The position numbers and the translations under genes are program-made. DNA of 35,550 bases. Origin: Spirochaetaceae bacterium (GTDB taxonomy: Bacteria > Spirochaetota > Spirochaetia > Treponematales > Treponemataceae). Below, in pieces: positions 1 through 8,300 of the stretch (within the stretch, counting starts at the first letter, position 1; the number at the start of each line of letters is the position of its first letter). The stretch lies in assembly GCA_031272345.1 (NCBI GenBank), contig JAISTZ010000182.1, forward strand, positions 1 through 35,550, given 5' to 3'. Under the pieces are notes generated by a model. It had not been told where the DNA came from, searched no databases, and worked only from the letters and a program-made list of their open reading frames with translations.

Positions 1-1
1 G

Positions 2-1414
2 TACAAGGACACCCTCACGGTGGTGCTCGCCGAGGACCCCCTTACGCTGGATCCCCAGAGCGCCAACAAGGTGATTATCTGGTCGGTCATCCCCTACTTT
101 TATGATTCCCTCTTAAAAGAAAACCAGGACGGCACCGTCGAGCCCAAGCTGGCGGTGGAGTGGCAGCTCCTCGACGACGTCACCTGGCGGTTCAAGCTCA
201 GGCAGGGAGTCAAATTCCACAACGGGAACCCCTTCACCGCGGAGGACGTGCTCTATTCGTTCCAGCGGGCCAAGAAGAATCCCCTGTCGGCGTCGACCTT
301 CCAGTATTTCGACACGGACAACACCAAAATCCTGGACGACTACACCATAGACGTCAAACTGTTCCGGCCCTATGCCCCGATTTTCAACACCCTCACCAAT
401 GCCCGGGGCTTCATTGTGGACAAGGAGTACGTGGAGGAAGTGGGGGACGCCAAGGCCGCCATCAACCCCATCGGAACGGGCCCGTACAAGTTCGTCAGTT
501 GGATCTCCGGCAGCGAGCTCCGGGGAACCCGGTTTGACGACTACTGGGACGACAGGGCCGTCACCCAGAACGTGGTGGTCAAATTCATCACCGAGGCGTC
601 CAACCGGGCGATCGAGCTGGAAACGGGCAACGCGGACATCATCTACGAAATCGACAGCGCCGACGCGGACAGGGTCGAGGCCTTCCCCAACGCCCACATC
701 GTCTCGGGCACCTCCTTCCGGTACCACACCCTCACCTTCAGTATGCAGGACCCGATCCTCAAGGACAAGCGGGTGCGCTACGCCCTCTCCCTGGGGGTGG
801 ACAAGCCCGCCCTGGTAAAGGCGGTCTTCGGGAACACGGCGGTCGCCGCCAGCGGCTTCATGCCCCCCACGGTCTTCGCGTATAAAGACACGGGGGTCCT
901 GCCCTACGACCCGGCTGAGGCAAAACGGCTCCTCGCGGAGGCGGGGTATCCCAACGGGGTCACCTTCAAATTCCTCCACGAGGCCCGGGAGGTCGACTTC
1001 CGGATGGCCGAGGTCATCCAGAACATGTGGAAGCAGATCGGAGTCACCCTGGAGGACTACGCCATGGAATCCAAGACCTACGCCGCCGGGGGCAACAAGT
1101 TCCAGGTGGGCCAGCGGGCGGGAAACGCCGACGAAGCGTCCAACATCCTCATCATCTACGATTCGGCCTTTGCGGATAAGCTCCAGGGGAACGACAAAAA
1201 ACTCGACGACATGCTCCACAACGCCATGACCCTCTACGATGCGGACAAGCGGGCGGCGGCCTATGCGGAGATTCAGGACTACCTCTACGACCAGCGCTGG
1301 TCGGTCCCCCTGGCCTTTACGGACGCCCTCTACGGGGTAAGCGACAAGGTGCAGAACTTCCAGTTCCACCCCAACCAGCGGCTCGAGGTGTGGAAGATGT
1401 CGGTGCTGCAATAG
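2..1414 (+). CDS. Peptide/nickel-type (family 5) ABC transporter substrate-binding protein, 5'-truncated by window edge
   Basis: Open frame runs from base 2 (YKDTLTVVLAEDPLTLDPQSANKVIIWSVIPYFYDSLL...); SBP family 5 motifs GVKFHNGNPFTAEDVLYSFQR and PIGTGPYKFVSW; followed by matching permeases. Confidence 0.93.
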   Translation, partial: YKDTLTVVLAEDPLTLDPQSANKVIIWSVIPYFYDSLLKENQDGTVEPKLAVEWQLLDDVTWRFKLRQGVKFHNGNPFTAEDVLYSFQRAKKNPLSASTFQYFDTDNTKILDDYTIDVKLFRPYAPIFNTLTNARGFIVDKEYVEEVGDAKAAINPIGTGPYKFVSWISGSELRGTRFDDYWDDRAVTQNVVVKFITEASNRAIELETGNADIIYEIDSADADRVEAFPNAHIVSGTSFRYHTLTFSMQDPILKDKRVRYALSLGVDKPALVKAVFGNTAVAASGFMPPTVFAYKDTGVLPYDPAEAKRLLAEAGYPNGVTFKFLHEAREVDFRMAEVIQNMWKQIGVTLEDYAMESKTYAAGGNKFQVGQRAGNADEASNILIIYDSAFADKLQGNDKKLDDMLHNAMTLYDADKRAAAYAEIQDYLYDQRWSVPLAFTDALYGVSDKVQNFQFHPNQRLEVWKMSVLQ

Positions 1415-1438
1415 GCCGGGCGGCGTCCGGGGGCAGGT

Positions 1439-2425
1439 ATGGTACGGTTCGTTGTAAAAAGACTTCTCATGGGAATTTTTGTTCTTGCGGGGGTGTCTTT
1501 TATCGTCTTTACCCTGCTCTACCTTTCGCCCCAGGACGCCGCCGAGACCATCCTGGGCAACATGGCCACCGAGGAAGACCGGGCGATGTTCCGCTCCGAA
1601 CACGGCCTGGACAAGCCCTTCCTGGCGCAGTACGGCTCGTATCTTTCCAACATCGTGCTCCACGGGGACATGGGCACCTCCTACGCCAGCAAGCAGCCGG
1701 TGGTGACGGAGATTCTCCAGCGGTTCCCCACCACCTTCAAGCTGGCGGGGCTGAGCATCATCCTGGCGTCCCTCCTGGGGATAACCCTGGGGCTCGCGGC
1801 GGCGGTCAAGCAGAACTCCATCTTCGACAACCTCTGCACGTTTTTCAGCGTCCTGGGGGTGTCCATGCCGAATTTCTGGCTGGGCATGATGATGATTCTC
1901 CTCTTCTCGGTCACCCTAAAAATTCTGCCCCCCTCCGGGTTCGGCACCCCCCTGCACTGGATCATGCCCGTCATCGCCCTGGGCATCCACGCGGCGTCCA
2001 ACATCATGCGCATGACCCGGTCCAGCGTGCTGGAGGTTATCCGCCAGGACTACATCCGCACCGCCAACGCCAAGGGCCTGGAGGAACGGAAGGTGGTGGC
2101 CGTGCACGTGCTCAAGAACGCCCTCATCCCCATCGTCACGGTTATCGGCTATGCCTTCGGCAGACTCATGGGCGGGGCGGTCATGGTGGAATCGATCTTT
2201 TCCATCCCCGGCCTGGGGAAGCTCATGGTCGACGCCATCAAGGTCAAGAACATCCCCCTGGTGCAGGGCAGTGTGCTCTACATCGCCTTTGTGCTGGTCC
2301 TGGTGAACATCCTGGTGGACGTGCTCTACTTCTTTATCGACCCAAGAATCCGCGCCCAGTTCGAGACCTTCCATATAAAACGGGCGGGGCAAGCCCAGGA
2401 GGCCGCAAAGTATGAACCGGCATAG
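1439..2425 (+). CDS. DppB/OppB-type ABC transporter permease
   Basis: MVRFVVKRLLMGIFVLAGVSFIVF; EAA-loop region VIRQDYIRTANAKGLEERKVVAVHVLKNALIPIVTVIG. Confidence 0.95.
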   Translation: MVRFVVKRLLMGIFVLAGVSFIVFTLLYLSPQDAAETILGNMATEEDRAMFRSEHGLDKPFLAQYGSYLSNIVLHGDMGTSYASKQPVVTEILQRFPTTFKLAGLSIILASLLGITLGLAAAVKQNSIFDNLCTFFSVLGVSMPNFWLGMMMILLFSVTLKILPPSGFGTPLHWIMPVIALGIHAASNIMRMTRSSVLEVIRQDYIRTANAKGLEERKVVAVHVLKNALIPIVTVIGYAFGRLMGGAVMVESIFSIPGLGKLMVDAIKVKNIPLVQGSVLYIAFVLVLVNILVDVLYFFIDPRIRAQFETFHIKRAGQAQEAAKYEPA

Positions 2426-3263
2426 CAGCCCCCTCTCCGACGCCCTGGAGCGGTTCAGCAAAAACAGACTCGCGGTGGCAAGCTGCTTCGTCATCCTGGT
2501 CTACCTCTTCTGCGCCCTCTTTCCCCAGGCGGTGGCCCCCTACGGGTATGACGACCAGAATTTGCAGGAGATGTTCCTGTCACCCTCAAGGGAACACCCG
2601 TGCGGCACGGACAACCTGGGCCGGGACATCTTCAGCCGCATGGTCTGGGGAAGCCGCATCTCCCTCACCATCGGCATCCTCTCCGTGGCGATTTCCCTGA
2701 GCGCGGGCCTGGTTCTGGGGTGCCTGGCGGGGTATTGCGGCGAGCGGATTGACAACCTGATCATGCGCCTCATGGACGTGTTCATGGCAATCCCCAGCGT
2801 CCTCCTGGCGATCGCGGTGGTGGCGTCCCTGGGAATCGGGTTCAAAAACATGGTCATCGCCATCTCCCTTGCGCCCATCCCCCAGTACGCCCGGCTCATC
2901 CGGGGCGCCGTGCTCTCGGTCAAGTACAAGGATTTCGTCACCGCGTCCTATGCGGACGGGGCCGGGGGTCTCTGGGTGATTCGGCGGCACATACTCCCCA
3001 ACTGCCTGGCCCCGATCATCGTGCAGGCCACCACCAACATCGCCGTGGCCATTCTGACAGCTTCGTCCCTGAGCTTCATCGGCTTGGGAATCGTGCCGCC
3101 CACGCCGGAGTGGGGGGCCATGCTGTCGGCGGGCAGGGCCTACTTCCGGGACCACTGGTTTGTGGTCACCTTTCCGGGGCTGGCGATCATGTTCGCCGTC
3201 CTGGCGTTCAACCTGTTCGGAGACGGCCTCCGGGACGCCCTGGACCCCAAAATGCGCCGCTGA
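2412..3263 (+). CDS. DppC/OppC-type ABC transporter permease
   Basis: CGTDNLGRDIFSRMVWGSRISLTIG and RRHILPNCLAPIIVQATTNIAVAILTASSLSFIGLGI motifs; overlaps the preceding permease gene. Confidence 0.95.
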   Translation: MNRHSSPLSDALERFSKNRLAVASCFVILVYLFCALFPQAVAPYGYDDQNLQEMFLSPSREHPCGTDNLGRDIFSRMVWGSRISLTIGILSVAISLSAGLVLGCLAGYCGERIDNLIMRLMDVFMAIPSVLLAIAVVASLGIGFKNMVIAISLAPIPQYARLIRGAVLSVKYKDFVTASYADGAGGLWVIRRHILPNCLAPIIVQATTNIAVAILTASSLSFIGLGIVPPTPEWGAMLSAGRAYFRDHWFVVTFPGLAIMFAVLAFNLFGDGLRDALDPKMRR

Positions 3264-3297
3264 ATACGAAAAAATTCACTGTCAAGGAGGCAGTACA

Positions 3298-4134
3298 TTG
3301 ATAAAAAAGTATACAATAGCCCTCATTCAGCTCAACACCCAGGACAACTTCGAGGCAAATCTTGAAGCCATAAAAAAATATGTTGACGAAGCCGCCTCCG
3401 CGGGGGCGAAGCTCGCGTCCTTCCCGGAGGTGATGAACTTCATCGGCGAGCGGAACGGCCCCATAGTCCACCTGCCCGAGGGGGAGGACGGCCCCACCTT
3501 CACCCTGCTTTCGTCCCTGGCAAAGAAATACGGCGTCTACATCCACGGCGGAAGCTGGGCGGAGAAAAAAGAGGGCGACAAAAAATTCTACAACACCACC
3601 TGGCTGTTTTCCCCGGAGGGCGCGGCGATCGCCAGGTACCGCAAGATTCACACCTTCGACATCGTGCTTCCCGACGGCACGGCCACCCTGGAATCAGACC
3701 GGGTCGCCAAGGGTGACAAAATCGTCACCGCGGAGACCGAGCTGGGGGTCCTCGGGTTCACGATCTGCTACGACCTCCGGTTCCCGGAACTCTTCAGACT
3801 CCTCACCCTCCGGGGGGCCCAGGTGATCTTTGTGCCCGCGAACTTCACCACCCCCACGGGCAAGGACCACTGGGAGCCCCTGATCCGCGCCAGGGCAATA
3901 GAAAATTCCTGCTACGTGGCCGCCACGGGGCAGTGGGGCAAAAACGCCCGCACCCTGGCCTTCGGGAACAGTATGCTGGCTGACCCCTGGGGAACGGTTG
4001 TTGCCCGGGGGCGGGAATCCCCGGGAGTCACCCTGGGGCAGGTTGACCTGGACTACTGCGCCGCCGTGCGGGAGAAGATGCAGACCCTGCAAAATCTCAG
4101 GCCGGACGTGTACAGGCTGGAGGAGGTGCGGTGA
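3298..4134 (+). CDS. Carbon-nitrogen hydrolase (nitrilase/omega-amidase-like family)
   Basis: TTG start at 3298 preceded by AAGGAGG; FPEVMNF (Glu), RKIHTFDI (Lys) and GFTICYDLRFPELFR (Cys) catalytic-triad contexts. Confidence 0.9.
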   Translation: MIKKYTIALIQLNTQDNFEANLEAIKKYVDEAASAGAKLASFPEVMNFIGERNGPIVHLPEGEDGPTFTLLSSLAKKYGVYIHGGSWAEKKEGDKKFYNTTWLFSPEGAAIARYRKIHTFDIVLPDGTATLESDRVAKGDKIVTAETELGVLGFTICYDLRFPELFRLLTLRGAQVIFVPANFTTPTGKDHWEPLIRARAIENSCYVAATGQWGKNARTLAFGNSMLADPWGTVVARGRESPGVTLGQVDLDYCAAVREKMQTLQNLRPDVYRLEEVR

Positions 4135-4796
4135 TGGCGGTGGACGCGGAAATCCTTGAACGGTGCAAAAAGGTTGACCCGGCCACCATCGGGCATTTCA
4201 TCAGCGGCGGCTTCATGCACCCCCGCATGAAGCCCCTGAACCGCTCGTGCAGGGTCATCGGGCCGGCCCTCACGGTGCGCATCCCGGGGAAGGACTCCGG
4301 GGCCCTGTACCACGCCCTCAAACACGGTGAACCGGGCTCCGTGGTGGTGGTGGACCGCTGCGGGGACGGCGTCTACGCCTGCGTGGGGGAGCTCGTGGCC
4401 TACTGCGCGGAAAAGCGGGGCTTCGCGGGCATGGTCATCGACGGGCCCGTCACGGATTCCGCCGTGCTGGAGCGCTCGTCCTTTCCGGTGTTCGCCACGG
4501 GGATTTCCGTGGTCACCACGGTTGTGTACGGAATCACCGGGGACTGGGGCAAGCCGGTCCAGTGCGCGGGGGCGGCGGTGCGGCCCGGGGACATCGTGTT
4601 CGGCGACGCGGACGGGGTTGTCGTGATCGACCCGGCGGACCTGGAGCGGGTGCTCCTCCGGGCGGAGGCGGCCCTGGAACGGGAAAAAACCATAAGGAGC
4701 TACATCGACGGGCACGGTTTTTTCCCCATGGACATCGACAAGCTCATGGAGGCCCGTGTGCCGGACATGATCGACGCAATCAAGCGGAAAACGTAA
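4134..4796 (+). CDS. RraA-like / HMG-CHA aldolase-like family protein
   Basis: GPALTVRIPGKDSGALYHALKHGEPGSVVVVDRCGD; GMVIDGPVTDSAVL; PGDIVFGDADGVVVID. TGATG overlap with the upstream gene. Confidence 0.85.
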   Translation: MAVDAEILERCKKVDPATIGHFISGGFMHPRMKPLNRSCRVIGPALTVRIPGKDSGALYHALKHGEPGSVVVVDRCGDGVYACVGELVAYCAEKRGFAGMVIDGPVTDSAVLERSSFPVFATGISVVTTVVYGITGDWGKPVQCAGAAVRPGDIVFGDADGVVVIDPADLERVLLRAEAALEREKTIRSYIDGHGFFPMDIDKLMEARVPDMIDAIKRKT

Positions 4797-4812
4797 AGCG
4801 GGGTATAAAAAA

Positions 4813-5817
4813 ATGGAAGAGACCGGCGGGGCCACCGGGGGGGAAACCATACTCGAAGTTTCCGGCCTGGATGTGACCATCCGCAAAAAAAAGGCGAACC
4901 TCTTTGCCGTCAGGGACGTGTGTTTTTCCCTGCGGGAGGGGACCACCCTGGGGGTGGTGGGGGAATCCGGCAGCGGCAAGAGCATGACCGCCCTTGCGGT
5001 GATGCGGCTCCTTGCGGAGCCGGTCTGCCGCATAAGCCGGGGGGAGGCGCTCTTCCAGGGCAGGGACCTCCGCACCCTGTCACCCAGGGAGATGCGGGCC
5101 ATCAGGGGCAACAACATGGCCATGATCTTCCAGGAACCCATGACGAGCCTCAACCCGGTGCTCACCATCGGCTATCAAATCCAGGAAACCCTGCTCTGCC
5201 ACGAAAAAATCAGCCCCAGGGAGGCCCGCAGCCGGTGCGTGGGGCTCCTGGAGAAGGTGGGAATCCCCCTGCCGGAACAGCGGCTCCGGGAATACCCCTA
5301 CCAGCTCTCCGGCGGCATGAGGCAGCGGGTCATGATCGCCATGGCCCTGGCCTGTCACCCCCGGCTCCTCATCTGCGACGAGCCCACCACCGCCCTGGAC
5401 GTGACCATCCAGTCCCAGATCTTGTCCCTGATAAATGAGCTGAAAAAAGAAACCCGGGCCGCGGTCATGCTGATCACCCACGACATGGGCATCATCGGGG
5501 AAATGGCGGACCAGGTGCTGGTGATGTACGCCGGCATGGTGATGGAATACGCCGCCATCACCGGCCTCCTTGAAGAGCCCCTCCACCCCTACACGGCGGC
5601 CCTCATCGACAGCATCCCCAGCCTGACGGAACAGCGGGAGACCCTGCGGGAAATTCCCGGCTCGGTTCCCTCCCTGGACGAGCTGCCCCCGGGGTGCCTC
5701 TTCCACACCCGCTGCGCCTATTGCCGGGAGATCTGCCGCACAGGGATTCCCGGCCTAACCAGTTACCGGGGCAGAACCGTGCGGTGCTGGAAATACACTC
5801 CCCGGTGGGAAAGGTGA
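4813..5817 (+). CDS. DppD/OppD-type ABC transporter ATP-binding protein
   Basis: Walker A GESGSGKS, signature LSGGMRQR, Walker B LLICDEPTTALD, C-terminal oligopeptide/dipeptide region PGCLFHTRCAYC. Confidence 0.96.
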   Translation: MEETGGATGGETILEVSGLDVTIRKKKANLFAVRDVCFSLREGTTLGVVGESGSGKSMTALAVMRLLAEPVCRISRGEALFQGRDLRTLSPREMRAIRGNNMAMIFQEPMTSLNPVLTIGYQIQETLLCHEKISPREARSRCVGLLEKVGIPLPEQRLREYPYQLSGGMRQRVMIAMALACHPRLLICDEPTTALDVTIQSQILSLINELKKETRAAVMLITHDMGIIGEMADQVLVMYAGMVMEYAAITGLLEEPLHPYTAALIDSIPSLTEQRETLREIPGSVPSLDELPPGCLFHTRCAYCREICRTGIPGLTSYRGRTVRCWKYTPRWER

Positions 5818-5825
5818 GCGTTGCC

Positions 5826-6779
5826 ATGGGTGAAACCTGTATTCTTGAAGGAATAAATCTGCGGAAATGGTTCCCGGTCCGGGGACAGGGGGCCTGCCTC
5901 AAGGCCCTGGACGGGGTTTCCCTCAGGGTGGAGAAGGGCCAGACTCTGGGGATTGTGGGGGAATCCGGCTGCGGCAAGTCCACCCTGGGCCGGGTGTTGA
6001 CCCGGGTGCACGAGCCCACCGGGGGGACTCTCCTCTTCCACGGCCGGGACGTGACCTCCCTGCGGGGCCGGGACCTGATTCCCTTCAGGGACAGGGTAAA
6101 GATGATCTTCCAGGACCCCTACGACGTGCTCGATCCCAGGATGAATGTCCGGGAAATCATCGAGGAGCCCCTGCTCATCCGCCGGGTCTATCCCTCCAGG
6201 CAGGGGCGCACCCAGCGGGTGCTCGAAACCATGGAGCGGGTGGGCCTTTCCGAGGACTACCTGGACCGGTATCCCCACGAATTTTCCGGGGGCCAGCGCC
6301 AGCGCATCGGAATCGCCCGGTCGATCGTGCTCAATCCGGAGCTCATCATCTGTGACGAGCCCGTGTCCGCCCTGGACGTGTCGATTCAGGCCAAAATCAT
6401 CAACCTCCTCAAGGAACTGCAAAATTCCCTGAACCTGTCGTATATTTTCATCTCCCATGACCTGGGGGTGGTAAAGCACATCTCCACCCACGTGATGGTC
6501 ATGTACCTGGGCCGGGTGGTGGAGGCCGCGCCCAAGGAGGACCTCTTCGCGTCCCCCGCCCACCCCTACACCAGGGCTCTCCTCTCGGCCATCCCGGACT
6601 TTAAAGACCGGACAAAACAGGGCGCCCCCCTTACCGGGGAGATTCCCAGCCCGATCAACCCGCCCCCGGGCTGCCGCTTCCACACCCGCTGCCCCCAGGC
6701 CCAGGGCATCTGCACGGAGCAGGACCCCCCGGCGCGGCCCCTGGGAAACGGGGGATTCTGCGCCTGCCATTTCTGCTGA
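5826..6779 (+). CDS. DppF/OppF-type ABC transporter ATP-binding protein
   Basis: ATG at 5826 (MGETCILEGINLRKWFPVRGQG); Walker A GESGCGKS, FSGGQRQRIGIARSI, LIICDEPVSALD, PGCRFHTRCPQAQGIC. Confidence 0.95.
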   Translation: MGETCILEGINLRKWFPVRGQGACLKALDGVSLRVEKGQTLGIVGESGCGKSTLGRVLTRVHEPTGGTLLFHGRDVTSLRGRDLIPFRDRVKMIFQDPYDVLDPRMNVREIIEEPLLIRRVYPSRQGRTQRVLETMERVGLSEDYLDRYPHEFSGGQRQRIGIARSIVLNPELIICDEPVSALDVSIQAKIINLLKELQNSLNLSYIFISHDLGVVKHISTHVMVMYLGRVVEAAPKEDLFASPAHPYTRALLSAIPDFKDRTKQGAPLTGEIPSPINPPPGCRFHTRCPQAQGICTEQDPPARPLGNGGFCACHFC

Positions 6780-6808
6780 GGCCCGGCTCCGTTACCTGTC
6801 CCCGCGCC

Positions 6809-6837
6809 TTGACAGTCCGGCCCATGGGGTGTAGAGT
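6809..6837 (+). promoter_or_regulatory. Putative sigma70-type promoter of the Uma2 gene
   Basis: TTGACA (6809-6814), 17-bp spacer, TAGAGT (6832-6837), about 20 nt before ATG 6858. Confidence 0.55.
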
Positions 6838-6857
6838 TTATTGTACGAGGGTAAGAA

Positions 6858-7436
6858 ATGGCAGTAACCGATGTAAAAGAAAAGGAGTCCTATACCTATG
6901 CCGACGTCCTCTCATGGGACGAAGACCTGCGGGCCGAGCTTGTTGGGGGGGAGCTTTTTATGATGTCAGAGCCGACGACCGCCCACCAGGCGGTGTTGGG
7001 GGAGATTTTTGTCCAATTGCACCGGTTCCTCAGGGGCAAACCCTGCAAGGTGTTCCCCGCGCCCTTCGGGGTCAGGCTCTTTCCCAAGGCCGACAACAGT
7101 GACGACACGGTCCTTGAGCCGGACATCGTGGTGGTGTGCGACCGCTCCAAACTCGACGCCCGGGGCTGCAAGGGCGCGCCGGACCTGATAATCGAGATTT
7201 TGTCCCCCTCGACCGCCCTCTACGACAGGAACACCAAGTTCAAGAAATACCTGGCCGCCGGTGTGCGGGAATACTGGATCGTTGACCCTGAGTTTAAGCA
7301 GGTCCAGGCCTTTGTTCTGGACAACGGCCGGTATGTCGCGTCGGTCTATGACGAAAACGATGAAGCGCCGGTTTCGGTGCTGCCCGGCTGCGCCATCAAC
7401 CTGGCCGATGCGTTCTCCTATTTAGGCGAACCCTAG
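6858..7436 (+). CDS. Uma2 family endonuclease (DUF820)
   Basis: ELVGGELFMMSEPTTAHQAVLGEI; DTVLEPDIVVVCDRSK; GAPDLIIEILSPSTALYDRNTKFKKYLAAGVREYWIVDP are typical of the family. Confidence 0.93.
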   Translation: MAVTDVKEKESYTYADVLSWDEDLRAELVGGELFMMSEPTTAHQAVLGEIFVQLHRFLRGKPCKVFPAPFGVRLFPKADNSDDTVLEPDIVVVCDRSKLDARGCKGAPDLIIEILSPSTALYDRNTKFKKYLAAGVREYWIVDPEFKQVQAFVLDNGRYVASVYDENDEAPVSVLPGCAINLADAFSYLGEP

Positions 7437-7448
7437 GGGACCATCCGG

Positions 7449-7574
7449 TCACTCGCCCTTCCCGCAGCCCCCGCACCCGCAGCCGCATCCGCCCCGCTTG
7501 AGCCGCCGGACTACCCGGTGCACCGTGAAGGCCAGGGCCAGGAGGACTACCCCCGCCACGATGACATTAGTCAC
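7449..7574 (-). CDS. FeoB-associated Cys-rich membrane protein-like, 41 aa
   Basis: GTG start; VTNVIVAGVVLLALAFTVHRVVRRLKRGGCGCGCGGCGKGE: single TM helix plus Cys-rich tail; overlaps the end of feoA. Confidence 0.75.
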   Translation of the reverse strand: MTNVIVAGVVLLALAFTVHRVVRRLKRGGCGCGCGGCGKGE

Positions 7575-7845
7575 AGGCTTCCCCCTGGGGCTCCGGGGGA
7601 AATTCCAGCGCGTCCCCGTGCTTGTTCTCTTTGACTTCGATTCCATCGGCCTCGCTCCGCCTGAGGAGGATCTTGTACCCCAGGATCTGCACCTCAATCG
7701 GCCCGCCGAACAGTTCCCGCCGGATGATGAAACCCCTCGTCCCCTGGATGAAGCCCATGTCCGCGAGCCTCCGGCCCACTTCCCGCTCCAGTTTGACCCC
7801 AAGAACCACAAATCCCGCGCCGGGTTTAAGTTTTGACAAAATCAT
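7567..7845 (-). CDS. feoA: FeoA-domain ferrous iron transport protein A
   Basis: LKPGAGFVVLGVKLEREVGRRLADMGFIQGTRGFIIRRELFGGPIEVQILGYKILLRRSEADGIEV: SH3-like FeoA pattern; AAGGAG SD upstream. Confidence 0.88.
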   Translation of the reverse strand: MILSKLKPGAGFVVLGVKLEREVGRRLADMGFIQGTRGFIIRRELFGGPIEVQILGYKILLRRSEADGIEVKENKHGDALEFPPEPQGEACD

Positions 7846-7873
7846 TCCCGCTCCTTGTTATCAGTCGCTAACT

Positions 7874-7902
7874 ATTGTACGCACAGAATAAGGGTGTGTC
7901 AA
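7874..7902 (-). promoter_or_regulatory. Strong sigma70-type promoter for feoA
   Basis: Minus strand TTGACA (7902-7897), 17-bp spacer, TACAAT (7879-7874). Confidence 0.75.
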
Positions 7903-7915
7903 GTCTTCGTTTCGC

Positions 7916-7941
7916 GGTGCCAGGCACATGCGCCTGGCACC
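7916..7941. repeat. Perfect inverted repeat GGTGCCAGGC-acatgc-GCCTGGCACC
   Basis: 10-bp perfect arms with a 6-nt loop in the divergent feoA/Dabb intergenic region. Confidence 0.9.
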
Positions 7942-8000
7942 AAGCCGTACCATAGCCCAAACCTGCCCGCTGTGATAGACTGTTCACCTGGAGGTACAAA

Positions 8001-8300
8001 ATGGTACGACACCTTGCGTTATTTACCCTGACACCGGAAGCGCGCCGCGAAGGGATAGATGCGGTGGTGGAAAAAATCAACGAATCGGCCCGGCGGATGC
8101 TGGGGGAGGTCCCCGGACTTCTGGTTATGGAAGTGTGCCGCAACATTGTGGATGCGCCCCACGACATAGCCCTCTACAGCGAGTTCGACACCGAAGATGC
8201 GCTCATCACCTACCGCACCCACCCCGCGCACACCGCCCACAAGGAGCGCGTAAAACCCTATCTGTCCAACAGGGAAGTCATCGACCTGCGGGCGCGGTAG
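8001..8300 (+). CDS. Dabb family (stress-responsive alpha/beta barrel) protein
   Basis: MVRHLALFTLTPEAR...EVPGLLVMEVCRNI...DIALYSEFDTEDALITYRTHPAHTAHKERVKPYLSNREVIDL; GGAGG SD. Confidence 0.85.
   Translation: MVRHLALFTLTPEARREGIDAVVEKINESARRMLGEVPGLLVMEVCRNIVDAPHDIALYSEFDTEDALITYRTHPAHTAHKERVKPYLSNREVIDLRAR

Noticed and set aside
113-1663. 516-aa minus-strand ORF antisense to the substrate-binding protein gene
   Set aside because: GC-rich shadow ORF; composition is low-complexity (His/Val/Gly/Glu) with no domain, and the plus strand encodes a clear family 5 SBP.
4053-5168. 371-aa minus-strand ORF
   Set aside because: Shadow of the RraA-like and DppD genes, which have clear motifs on the plus strand.
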